13,218 nt of DNA, from positions 1 through 13,218 of the forward strand of contig JAMOTR010000007.1 of the NCBI GenBank assembly GCA_027068385.1. The letters run 5' to 3'. This DNA comes from Candidatus Heimdallarchaeota archaeon. GTDB lineage: Archaea; Asgardarchaeota; Njordarchaeia; Njordarchaeales; JAMOTR01. The position numbers were made by a program, and so were the translations under genes. Shown in pieces: positions 5,830 through 12,903 of this stretch (the stretch's first letter is position 1; each line of letters begins with the position of its first letter). Under the pieces are notes generated by a model, which made no database searches, was not told the origin of the DNA, and saw nothing but the letters and a program-made list of their open reading frames with translations.

Positions 5830-7416
5830 ATGGCCCCCTTCATTACTCTTAAGGAGCTAAAGGAGGAGCTCAAGTATCCGGATACCTTCGACGAGGAGCT
5901 CGCTCCCGTGCGGTATTATAAAATTAAAAACGAGCTTGAAAATAGGTCCAGGGACTACTTCGTGTATGTTATATACGGTATGCGCCGCATGGGTAAGACC
6001 GCCTCCTCGATAAAGCTCGGGGAGTACGCGCAAGAGAAGTTAGGTTATCGCTTCTTGTACTACGAGATAAAGAGGGGAAAGGACGAGCGGTTCGGCACCG
6101 ATGACGTGGGAAAGCTCGGAGCTAAGCTCGCTAGGAGGGTACTAGAAGGAGAGAAATTATTCGTGGTGATAGACGAGGCGTTTAACGTACCCATCATAAG
6201 ACTAAAGAGGTTCTTAGAGCCGTTCGGAGCCCCCTATAAGAAGATAAGAAGGGGGGAGGAGGTGGGGGACTTCATCATCATACTCACCGGAAGCTACGCT
6301 TACGACGTACTTACGCTCTCCTTCGAAATCACGCGCATATTTATGTCCCAATCCGACAAGCGCATCATATTCCCCACGACGCCTCGTACCGGTAGGATAA
6401 AGAGGTACATAAGTCCCAAAAAAGAGAGCTTGGACGTCTTCTTTAGGACCTTTAGGACTAACGAGAGGATACTAAGGTTCCTCTTAGAGTCCGAGCTCAT
6501 CGTCTCCGAACTCAATTACTATAGGCTCCACCCCAAAGTAATCGAGGCCTATGAGGAGTATAAGAAGACCTTAGGCGTGCCGACCATAGCGTTGGGGGAG
6601 GAAAACATAGACGCTGTGGTAAACGCGTTCATAGATACTCTTAGAGAGTCGTTTCAAGCTCACGTGGACCTTGAGGAGAAGATCGATGAGAACTTGTACA
6701 GGGGCGTTAGAATAGACTTCAGAACCGTTATAGAGATCATTAAGAGGGCGCTCGAGCAAGAGTCTGGGAAGAATAAACTAAAAGACGACGCGGTGAGTAG
6801 GTTAGCCCTCAACACGCTCCTTATATTACCCCGCCGGCGGATAAAGAATAAAAGAGACATAGACGCGATAATAGGGGCTATTACTTCCCGCAGCGTGCCC
6901 AATTTGCCCCCTAAGGCTACTCCACTGAGCCTCTTTTCGTATCACGTGCTCGCGAGGTTGAACTTTAAACTCTCTTTTGGTTCGAGGTTCGAGAGCGTCA
7001 TCGCTCATGCCCTTAAGGTTCATGCCGACTATTACGAGAACACGTTTAGAGGATATATTACCATGTATCCCATAAGTTCCGCCCCCAGGGTAGACTTCCT
7101 CTACTTTAACCTCAACAATTCGGACGATATCATAGGAATCGAGGTGAAGTCCTCCATACCTCCAGATTATAGCGACATAAAGATAGGCCTCGAGACGAGC
7201 GAGAGGTTGAAGTTTAAGTACATACTCGCGATACCCTACGAGAGCCTAGGGGAGTACGTTCCCTTATACAAGGACGACCGCTTAGTGACGCCCGTAAAGG
7301 AAGTAGAAGACCTCGTGAAATCCGTGGGAAAGAACGTCACGATCTTACCTTTGGAACTAGTTTTCTACGTCTTAGGGCTTCCGCGGGAGACCGAGAGGGT
7401 ACTGAGGCGCTTATGA
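5830..7416 (+). CDS. Archaeal P-loop ATPase with C-terminal PD-(D/E)XK nuclease domain
   Basis: This 528-residue protein fits the archaeal ATPase class (PF01637-like STAND/AAA-type) joined to a DUF234-like nuclease domain. Walker A is G50-T57 (GMRRMGKT) and Walker B is LFVVIDEA with D115/E116. A sensor-like IIILTGSYA lies at 149-157. Residues 205-360 form a helical and winged-helix-like middle region. The C-terminal domain shows the restriction-endonuclease fold pattern: RFESVIAHAL (E388), SAPRVDFLYF (D422) and IIGIEVKSS (E438-x-K440), in the correct order and spacing for a PD-(D/E)XK active site. Such proteins are thought to use ATP to act on DNA, with roles in mobile elements, defence or repair, but this class is poorly characterised. 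No transposase, integrase or repeats flank it. The start at 5830 has a TATA-like element 22 bases upstream. An ORF of unknown function diverges from it. Confidence 0.82.
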   Translation: MAPFITLKELKEELKYPDTFDEELAPVRYYKIKNELENRSRDYFVYVIYGMRRMGKTASSIKLGEYAQEKLGYRFLYYEIKRGKDERFGTDDVGKLGAKLARRVLEGEKLFVVIDEAFNVPIIRLKRFLEPFGAPYKKIRRGEEVGDFIIILTGSYAYDVLTLSFEITRIFMSQSDKRIIFPTTPRTGRIKRYISPKKESLDVFFRTFRTNERILRFLLESELIVSELNYYRLHPKVIEAYEEYKKTLGVPTIALGEENIDAVVNAFIDTLRESFQAHVDLEEKIDENLYRGVRIDFRTVIEIIKRALEQESGKNKLKDDAVSRLALNTLLILPRRRIKNKRDIDAIIGAITSRSVPNLPPKATPLSLFSYHVLARLNFKLSFGSRFESVIAHALKVHADYYENTFRGYITMYPISSAPRVDFLYFNLNNSDDIIGIEVKSSIPPDYSDIKIGLETSERLKFKYILAIPYESLGEYVPLYKDDRLVTPVKEVEDLVKSVGKNVTILPLELVFYVLGLPRETERVLRRL

Positions 7417-7428
7417 GGGGCAATATTC

Positions 7429-7436
7429 TTTTATTA
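7429..7436 (+). promoter_or_regulatory. TATA box for the polyprenol-kinase-like gene
   Basis: TTTTATTA lies 15 bases before the ATG at 7452, in a conspicuously AT-rich stretch just after the stop of the ATPase gene. It suggests a fresh transcript rather than read-through, and decides the start at 7452 over the ATG at 7413 that overlaps the upstream stop. Confidence 0.5.
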
Positions 7437-7451
7437 AATCGATTTTCTTTC

Positions 7452-8132
7452 ATGGAGCCACGGATAAATAACTTAATCTTCCCATTCGTAGTAATCGTCT
7501 TCATAGCCATCGGTATAAAAATATCCGACTCCTTAGTAGCGGCCGGAAAGATCTCTAAGAACACGTCCAGGAAGTTAATTCATATACGGGTGAGCAACCG
7601 GGCTCTGTTCCGGTACTTCGCTTATCTAGATCATCGGACCAAGCGGATACGGGTTATACCTCCGATACTGTTCGTGATAATATTCATTGTAAAGTCCCGC
7701 GCCCCTCCCGACGACCCCTTCGTTCGCTCCATGAGCCGCACCGGGGATCCTAAAGAGCTCCTAGGAGGGACCTTCTACTTCACGATCATGGCCACTATCC
7801 TCATGCTTACGTACGTCCTAGTCCCCAAACTACGCGTGCGGGCTATTATGGCTAACGTGGTCTTAGGTCGGGGCGATGGGCTAGCGGCTTTAACGGGCGG
7901 ATACATAAGGATAGGATCTAGAAGCCTTTCCGGAACTTTAGGGTTCATCGTAGGAGCACTCATAGCTGGGGTCTTCTACCTCCGGCTCTTCGGCTTCGAC
8001 ATTACGATAGAGTACCTCGTATATCCTATAATAGTGGGCGCTATCGCGGAGCTCATAACGCCCGGAGGATACGATAACATCACAGTTCCGCTATCCGTAC
8101 TTATCTTAGGGGCGATCCTAGAATTCCTATGA
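7452..8132 (+). CDS. Dolichol/phytol kinase-like CTP-dependent membrane enzyme
   Basis: The 226-residue integral membrane protein belongs to the SEC59/VTE5 polyprenol kinase family, relatives of CDP-diglyceride synthetase. These enzymes phosphorylate a prenyl alcohol at the membrane with CTP; in archaea they would feed lipid or glycan-carrier pools. Visible signatures are RKLIHI at 40-45, LGRGDGLAALTGGY at 138-151, RSLSGTLGF at 157-165 and AELITPGGYDNITVPL at 199-214, in family order. About six hydrophobic segments are seen, including 8-22, 68-82, 108-124, 164-178, 186-200 and 211-226. In the third block the usual Lys-Ser-x-Glu-Gly-Ser reads R-S-L-S-G-T, so two commonly conserved residues differ. 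The ATG at 7413 (ATGA with the preceding stop) would add 13 residues, but the TATA box at 7429 favours 7452. Its stop overlaps the next start as ATGA, so the two are translationally coupled. Confidence 0.78.
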   Translation: MEPRINNLIFPFVVIVFIAIGIKISDSLVAAGKISKNTSRKLIHIRVSNRALFRYFAYLDHRTKRIRVIPPILFVIIFIVKSRAPPDDPFVRSMSRTGDPKELLGGTFYFTIMATILMLTYVLVPKLRVRAIMANVVLGRGDGLAALTGGYIRIGSRSLSGTLGFIVGALIAGVFYLRLFGFDITIEYLVYPIIVGAIAELITPGGYDNITVPLSVLILGAILEFL

Positions 8133-9580
8133 TCGTTTTTACCCGCTTTTATCACCCGCATTTACTGAAGTTAAACCCGGAATACGCGTACGTAGACCTC
8201 CCGCGTTTACTCCCGTTTTACACGTTCTCGCGGAGGCCCCCGTATAAACTAAAGCGCTCCAGGGATCCGTTAGAGCTCGCTAAGAGGCTCGCGGAGTATC
8301 TTGAGGAAGAACTCATAATATCCTCGCGGGAGTTATCATCGGGAACTCTATACGCTGAGGGGATGAAAATAGAATACGAGTACGAGTGCGGGATATTGAG
8401 GAAGAGAAGCGCGGATTATTGGAAGGAGACGGACGAGCCTTACGCCATCGAAAACGGGAAGAGAATACTCCGGCCGCTGAGCATGTACCTGTTAGACTAC
8501 GACGCGGTACTCATAGAGTTCCGCCCTCATGATGGAGTATGGAACGAGAGAATCTTAGGGGCCCCTTTACCGGGCGTATTATATTCGCGTGAAGACCCGA
8601 TAAGGTCGATACCGATAACTACTCGAAGACGTTTTTACTCGATGCGCATAGTCGTAGCTTTAGGAGGTAACGCGTTCATACGTAAGGGACAGAAGGGAAC
8701 TTATGAGGAGCAGTTAGAAAACGTTAAGATAGCCGTGAAGCGCATCGCGGACCTCATAGAGGACGGTCATGAGATCATAATAACTCACGGAAACGGCCCC
8801 CAGGTGGGAGCTTTACTCCTTCAGAACGAGATCGCTAAGGACGTCGTCCCGCCCCTTCCGCTAGACGTACTAAACGCTGAGACCCAGGGGCGGCTTGGAT
8901 ATATGATACAGCAGAGCCTCCAGAACGAACTAAGGAGGAGGGGAATTAATAAGATAGTCTCTACGATCGTCACTCAAGTAGTAGTAGATCCGAACGATCC
9001 CGCGTTTCAAAATCCCACGAAGTTCGTAGGGCCCGCTTATACTGAGGAAGAGGCGAAGAGGCTGATGAAGGAGAAGGGCCGGATCATGAAGCTCGACGTA
9101 GGCCGCGGGCGGCGCCGCGTGGTACCTTCTCCCGATCCTAAGCGCGTGGTAGAGATAGAGAGCGTGAAGAAGCTCTTGGACGCTGGGATCATACCTATTA
9201 CCGTAGGAGGTGGAGGAATACCCGTAATAGAGACCGAAGACGGCCTCAAAGGCGTGGAAGCCGTGATCGATAAGGACCTAGCTTCCGAGCGCGTCGCTGA
9301 AGCCGTTAACGCGGATATGCTCATGATACTCACGGCCGTAGAGAAGGTGTACCTTAACTTCAACACTCCCGAACAGAAACCCCTCGATAGGATGACCGTA
9401 AGCGAGGCGGAGAAATATTATAAGGAAGGACACTTCCCGCCCGGGAATATGGGCCCTAAGATATTAGCCGCTATAAGGTTCGTAAAGGCTACCGGAAAAC
9501 CCGCGGTGATTACGAGCCTAGATAAAGCGAAGGAAGCTCTAGAGGGTAAAACGGGTACTCGGATAGTCCCCGACAAATAA
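8129..9580 (+). CDS. arcC: Carbamate kinase with unrecognised 171-residue N-terminal domain
   Basis: Residues 172-483 form a complete carbamate kinase, which interconverts carbamoyl phosphate + ADP and carbamate + ATP in the cytoplasm. Signatures are VVALGGNAF, ITHGNGPQVG, TIVTQVVVDPNDPAF with NPTKFVGP, ITVGGGGIPV, AVIDKDLASERVAE, MLMILTAVEKVYLNF and HFPPGNMGPKILAAIRF. About 312 residues is the normal size of the whole enzyme. The same frame continues without a stop through 513 bases upstream to an ATG at 8129, which overlaps the preceding stop as ATGA. That extension (MIVFTRFYHP to TRRRFYS) has proper codon character but no family I recognise. It contains a helix at about 47-66 and a strand-rich part with LLDYDAVLIEFRPHDG at 121-136. 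The kinase alone would start at the ATG at 8642, which has no ribosome binding site and no good TATA box, so a fused product is favoured. Confidence 0.85.
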   Translation: MIVFTRFYHPHLLKLNPEYAYVDLPRLLPFYTFSRRPPYKLKRSRDPLELAKRLAEYLEEELIISSRELSSGTLYAEGMKIEYEYECGILRKRSADYWKETDEPYAIENGKRILRPLSMYLLDYDAVLIEFRPHDGVWNERILGAPLPGVLYSREDPIRSIPITTRRRFYSMRIVVALGGNAFIRKGQKGTYEEQLENVKIAVKRIADLIEDGHEIIITHGNGPQVGALLLQNEIAKDVVPPLPLDVLNAETQGRLGYMIQQSLQNELRRRGINKIVSTIVTQVVVDPNDPAFQNPTKFVGPAYTEEEAKRLMKEKGRIMKLDVGRGRRRVVPSPDPKRVVEIESVKKLLDAGIIPITVGGGGIPVIETEDGLKGVEAVIDKDLASERVAEAVNADMLMILTAVEKVYLNFNTPEQKPLDRMTVSEAEKYYKEGHFPPGNMGPKILAAIRFVKATGKPAVITSLDKAKEALEGKTGTRIVPDK

Positions 9581-9632
9581 AAGTTAAAGAAAAAGGCACG
9601 TATTATAAGCTCGATAATCATTCAATAGAATA

Positions 9633-9640
9633 TTTTTATA
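9633..9640 (+). promoter_or_regulatory. TATA box for the zinc-ribbon gene
   Basis: TTTTTATA is a near-ideal archaeal TATA box in the 67-base gap after carbamate kinase. The ATG at 9648 is only seven bases from it and would lie upstream of the transcript, whereas the in-frame ATG at 9660 is 19 bases away, as for other genes here. Nothing else is seen in 9581-9647. Confidence 0.65.
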
Positions 9641-9659
9641 TACCCTAATGGGCAATAAG

Positions 9660-10499
9660 ATGATCATGATCCTAGATAGGGCGATTATAAATGCCCTACA
9701 TGACCTTATGGGGGAGGGCGCTAATGCGTTTTTCCTCAGGGTGCGCGACGCTTTGGTCAAGGACCATGGATTTCTCACCGAGGACGCTAACGCTATAATC
9801 AACGCCTATTTGGCTCAAGCCCCCAAGAGTGGTATTGACCTTACTCACATCACGGGCAAGCAGGAGAAGATCATTGATGGATTTAAGGCCGTGCGCTACG
9901 CTATCATACAGGTAATTAACGAACTATTGGATAGCCCTGGTGTGGGTAACTTATTCGTCTCTCGCATAGCCGAGTACGTAAAGAACAGCTTCTCTTCTGA
10001 TCTTCATGAGGCTGTTGAGCAAATCAACGCCGATATACACGGAAGCCCTATAGAGGAGATTGAGACCTCCGATGATGAGCTTCGCATAAAGCTTAAGCGG
10101 GACGCCAAGCTCATCGCTTACGTATTAGCCTACATTCGGACCGATAACCCCAAGCTCGTCTCTAGTGAGAACAACGTATATGTGTTTAGGAAGGGACGAG
10201 GTTTTTTACCGTCTTCTTCAGTAACTTTTACGTTTCATATTTTAACGTTCCGAGCACACTATATCGTGGCGACGGATAAGAGGTTTCGTACCGATCTTTA
10301 TGTGTGTCTAGACTGTGGTCATAAATTCGCTCAGCCCGTCTATAAGTTCTTCCGTAAGGGTAACCATATATTAGTTAAACCCGCTTGTCCGAGGTGCGGA
10401 TCCATAAGGCTCGTAATGCTCCGGCGGATTACTCAAGGAATACGGAAAGGACCGATGCCGCCTACAAATATATCGGAGGAGCGAATCTTTTTCCGATGA
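9660..10499 (+). CDS. Unrecognised helical protein with C-terminal zinc ribbon
   Basis: The 279-residue protein is not assigned to a family. Residues 1-130 are mostly helical (RAIINALHDLMGEGANAFFLRVRDALVK, and FKAVRYAIIQVINELL), and the GEGA turn faintly recalls V4R-type domains, which I do not claim. A charged linker (ETSDDELRIKLKRDAK) leads to a mixed region. The C-terminus holds a zinc ribbon with C216/C219 (CLDCGHKF) and C243/C246 (CPRCGSIRL), a CxxC-x23-CxxC layout common in nucleic-acid-binding or scaffold proteins. There is no signal peptide or membrane segment, so it should be cytoplasmic. The start at 9660 is chosen from the TATA box; the ATG at 9648 would add four residues. Its stop overlaps the start of the secreted phospholipase-D-like gene as ATGA, so both are made from one message, which is odd given their different compartments. 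Confidence 0.75.
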   Translation: MIMILDRAIINALHDLMGEGANAFFLRVRDALVKDHGFLTEDANAIINAYLAQAPKSGIDLTHITGKQEKIIDGFKAVRYAIIQVINELLDSPGVGNLFVSRIAEYVKNSFSSDLHEAVEQINADIHGSPIEEIETSDDELRIKLKRDAKLIAYVLAYIRTDNPKLVSSENNVYVFRKGRGFLPSSSVTFTFHILTFRAHYIVATDKRFRTDLYVCLDCGHKFAQPVYKFFRKGNHILVKPACPRCGSIRLVMLRRITQGIRKGPMPPTNISEERIFFR

Positions 10500-12025
10500 A
10501 GGCTTTATTATTTCTTCTTTTAATCATCCCAGTACCCCTACCGACGCCCGATCAAGGGGTCCACGTGCTCGCGTTCTTATCCCCAGATAATTCTTTTCCC
10601 ACGATATCGAGCCTCATAGAAAACGCTACTCATACGATATACTTAGCCGTGTATTCTTTCTCAAACCCTCGGCTCCTAGACGAATTGAACGAGGCGCTAC
10701 ATAGGGGGGTTCAAGTGTATGTGCTCCTCGAGGATCACCACGTGAGCCACTTCGAAGATAAATACACGCTATATGCGGCATACAATCTTACTAAAGCGGG
10801 CGCTCACGTGCGTCGGGCTCCCCATGATTATAGGTATATGCACGCTAAGTACCTCATCGTCGATAATTCCACGGTGATGGTCTTCACGGGGAACTTCGCT
10901 AAGACGAGCGTCCCTTATGATCCTTCGTACGGAAACCGCGAGCGGGGCGTGATCATTTACGACGTTAACGTCGCTACCTTCTACGCCTCCGTGTTCCTTC
11001 AAGATTTCTCTCGCGGTGAACCTTACGATGAGAGTCAGGGGACGGGAGAAAGCGTAAGCTATCACGTAGAACACGGCTCTTATCCGCATCCTTTCGGGAC
11101 GCTAGAGACGAACGTCGAGAGAATAATCCCGTTCGTGCTCCCTAACTCTTCCGTAGTAAACGAGTACGTGAGGCTAATACTCACAGCGACGGAGAGCGTA
11201 GAGGTGGAGATAGCTTACGCGGAACTCCGGCGGGATAGCATAGACGATACGAGCCCATTAATACAAGCCCTCATACAGGCCGCCTCGAAAGGCGTGAACG
11301 TGCGCGTGATTATAGGTTTCTATAGCGATCTTCAGGCGTCGGTGGTACAATATCTACGCGATCACGGGGTTCGGGTAGCTCGGGGACCCACGGAAACGAA
11401 CGCGGAAAACGTCCCGGTGGAACCCATCTTCGCGGCCATACATACTAAGACGATGATCATAGACGGAAGAATAGTGGTCGTTTCGTCTGCAAATCGGAGC
11501 GATAACGCGTTCAATAACAACCGCGAGGCGGGCGTAATAATATACTCCGAGGACCTCGCGGAGTATTTTCATCAGGCCTTCCAGCGGGATCGGGAACATT
11601 CCTTAGTACTTCCCCCCATAGCCTCTCACGATTATCTATCGGTTACCATTATATCCCCATCTAACGGATCCGTGGTAAACGATCCGATGAACCTCATAGT
11701 GGACGTGAACGCGAGCGATTCGGGCGAGCTAGCGATATACGTGGACGATAATGAGATACTAGTGAGGAACTTTACCCTAGGTTATCACAGGTTCAACTTT
11801 ACGATCGACCTGAATGCGGGCGATCATGTGATACTCGTAAAGGCGGTCTCCGGAAATCTTGTGGCGAAATCCGTGGTATACGTGTCGGTAGAGGGAGAGG
11901 AGACTCATGAAGGAGGGGAGGAAAAGGAGAATGAGACCCCGATGCGGCTCACTTATCTGGTGATCGCTATAATAGTACTCGCGGGAGTGATCAAGCGGTT
12001 AAAGAAAAAGAGGGTTTTTACTTAG
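10496..12025 (+). CDS. Secreted membrane-anchored phospholipase D-superfamily protein
   Basis: The 509-residue protein starts with a signal peptide (MKALLFLLLIIPVPLPTPDQG) and ends with a membrane helix (about 485-499, LTYLVIAIIVLAGVI) and a basic stop-transfer KRLKKKR, so the body should face outside. Two PLD catalytic repeats are complete: H116-x-K118-x4-D123 with TGN at 131-133, and H316-x-K318-x4-D323 with SSANRSDNAFN after it. Residues 381-466 look like an Ig-like beta domain (VTIISPSNGSVVNDP onward), followed by an acidic linker with EGGEEKENE. PLD-superfamily members with this layout hydrolyse or transfer phosphodiester bonds in lipid headgroups, or cut nucleic acid; the substrate here is unknown. 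Several N-x-S/T sites (NST, NSS, NRS, NGS, NAS, NFT) fit a glycosylated surface protein. The frame is open upstream to 10385, but the ATG at 10496 gives the signal peptide and an ATGA overlap with the zinc-ribbon gene. Confidence 0.85.
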   Translation: MKALLFLLLIIPVPLPTPDQGVHVLAFLSPDNSFPTISSLIENATHTIYLAVYSFSNPRLLDELNEALHRGVQVYVLLEDHHVSHFEDKYTLYAAYNLTKAGAHVRRAPHDYRYMHAKYLIVDNSTVMVFTGNFAKTSVPYDPSYGNRERGVIIYDVNVATFYASVFLQDFSRGEPYDESQGTGESVSYHVEHGSYPHPFGTLETNVERIIPFVLPNSSVVNEYVRLILTATESVEVEIAYAELRRDSIDDTSPLIQALIQAASKGVNVRVIIGFYSDLQASVVQYLRDHGVRVARGPTETNAENVPVEPIFAAIHTKTMIIDGRIVVVSSANRSDNAFNNNREAGVIIYSEDLAEYFHQAFQRDREHSLVLPPIASHDYLSVTIISPSNGSVVNDPMNLIVDVNASDSGELAIYVDDNEILVRNFTLGYHRFNFTIDLNAGDHVILVKAVSGNLVAKSVVYVSVEGEETHEGGEEKENETPMRLTYLVIAIIVLAGVIKRLKKKRVFT

Positions 12026-12329
12026 GGCGATACACTATCCGGGGACCCTCTATTCTAGAGGACCCACAATAAGGACACTTAGAGGGGATGGGGGAGATCT
12101 TACCGACTTTAGCCTTTAGGGGTATCCTCTTACCACAATCCTTACACACGGGATCGATAATTTGGATTCTACCCTCCCCCTCGCTCCTTAGGTGTTTATC
12201 CAAATATAGAGCCGCGTGTAGCACCTGCTCGGCCGGTCTTCCTATTAAGCGGGCTAGCTCATAAACGTCTATCTTTTCGTTAGGCCTAAGCCTCAGGATG
12301 TCCCGAAGTTCGTCCCTCACCGAGGACAT
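12018..12329 (-). CDS. HTH protein with C-terminal zinc ribbon (COG3357-like)
   Basis: This 103-residue protein matches the archaeal type of predicted transcription regulator in which an HTH domain is followed by a zinc ribbon. Residues 3-48 form the helical HTH part (VRDELRDILRLRPNEKIDVYELARLIGRPAEQVLHAALYLDKHLRSE). Strand IQIIDP is followed by C62/C65 (CKDCGKRI) and C85/C88 (CPYCGSSRIEGPRIVY), a complete four-cysteine ribbon. It is cytoplasmic and probably binds nucleic acid; targets are unknown. The frame is open back to a GTG at 12368, but the ATG at 12329 is preferred because a TATA-like TTTAACTT (12357 to 12350) lies 20 bases upstream. Its 3' end overlaps the phospholipase-D-like gene by eight bases, tail to tail. 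It diverges from the PUA-like gene and may share control with it. Confidence 0.8.
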   Translation of the reverse strand: MSSVRDELRDILRLRPNEKIDVYELARLIGRPAEQVLHAALYLDKHLRSEGEGRIQIIDPVCKDCGKRIPLKAKVGKISPIPSKCPYCGSSRIEGPRIVYRPK

Positions 12330-12381
12330 ACTCTTAATTCTCAAGAAGTAAGTTAAACGTAACCTCACCGAGCCCCATAGT
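12330..12381. promoter_or_regulatory. Overlapping bidirectional promoter
   Basis: A single AT-rich core around GTTAAACG/AAGTTAAA (12350-12359) can serve both directions: 20 bases before the minus-strand ATG at 12329 and 22 bases before the plus-strand ATG at 12382. Neither start has a Shine-Dalgarno sequence. Because the two TATA-like elements overlap, only one polymerase complex could use the site at a time. The call rests on spacing alone. Confidence 0.4.
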
Positions 12382-12903
12382 ATGTCGGAAGAGGCGCGTG
12401 AAAAGCTCTTAGAAAATTATGGAATAGAGCTAGAGGGGGAGTTCGACGTGACCTTAAAGGGGAAAGTACGGTTCTTCCGCAAATACGACATAAAGGTACC
12501 ATTCGTAGAGCGTCGCGGTATATATCTAGGAGAGCTAAAGAAGGACGGTATAAGGCTTAACGTATACACGAGCTCACGGCTCGGGAGGCTAGCGAAGAAG
12601 AACGTCATAGAAATAGACGTGGAGACGTTCTGTAGGCTCTTAAGAGGGGAGCGCGTCCCTTATGAGGCGGAACCCGGATACTACATCCTAAAGCTCGGGG
12701 AGGATTACGTAGGGTCCGTAAGATGTAACGGGCGTGAACTCATTCCGTTCTTCCCTAAAGAGTTCCGCTCTATGTTAAAGAAGCTATGCGAGGATCGATT
12801 TTATGTAATCATAGGCCTGAGACGGAAGCAATACGCCCGCTACGGTCTCGCGTATCACGCGCCTAATCGATACGAGTCTCATCCGCGGGTATTTCTTGTG
12901 TAA
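12382..12903 (+). CDS. PUA-like domain protein, function unknown
   Basis: This 173-residue protein has a possible RNA-binding fold. The segment GYYILKLGEDYVGSVRCNGRELIPFFPKEFR (about 99-129) resembles the PUA and pre-PUA modules that accompany archaeal rRNA/tRNA methyltransferases and pseudouridine synthases, where G-x-x-x-x-K-x-G-x-x-V-G and a Pro-Lys-x-x-R end recur. The N-terminal part (FDVTLKGKVRFFRKYDIKVPFVERRGIYLGELKKDGIRL) is strand-rich. No methyltransferase or synthase catalytic motif is present, so it could be a stand-alone RNA-binding protein. The last 40 residues are encoded opposite the end of the convergent PP-loop gene, and the PUA-like match stops just before that overlap, so the C-terminus is less certain than the rest. 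A leaderless start at 12382 is supported by the shared upstream AT-rich element. Confidence 0.62.
   Translation: MSEEAREKLLENYGIELEGEFDVTLKGKVRFFRKYDIKVPFVERRGIYLGELKKDGIRLNVYTSSRLGRLAKKNVIEIDVETFCRLLRGERVPYEAEPGYYILKLGEDYVGSVRCNGRELIPFFPKEFRSMLKKLCEDRFYVIIGLRRKQYARYGLAYHAPNRYESHPRVFLV

Noticed and set aside
5830..7416. A mobile element carrying the ATPase-nuclease
   Set aside because: No terminal repeats, integrase, transposase or tRNA attachment site was seen on either side, and neighbouring genes look chromosomal.
10072..10110. ATGATGA at 10072-10078 as a C/D guide RNA
   Set aside because: It lies inside a protein-coding gene and has no D box at 10-20 bases downstream.
10385..10495. Longer start for the phospholipase-D-like gene at 10385
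   Set aside because: The extra 37 residues lie inside the preceding zinc-ribbon gene and would bury the signal peptide; the ATG at 10496 gives a clean N-terminal signal peptide and an ATGA overlap.
12330..12368. GTG start at 12368 for the HTH/zinc-ribbon gene
   Set aside because: It would lie upstream of the likely TATA element, and the extra 13 residues add nothing resembling the family; the ATG at 12329 fits better.
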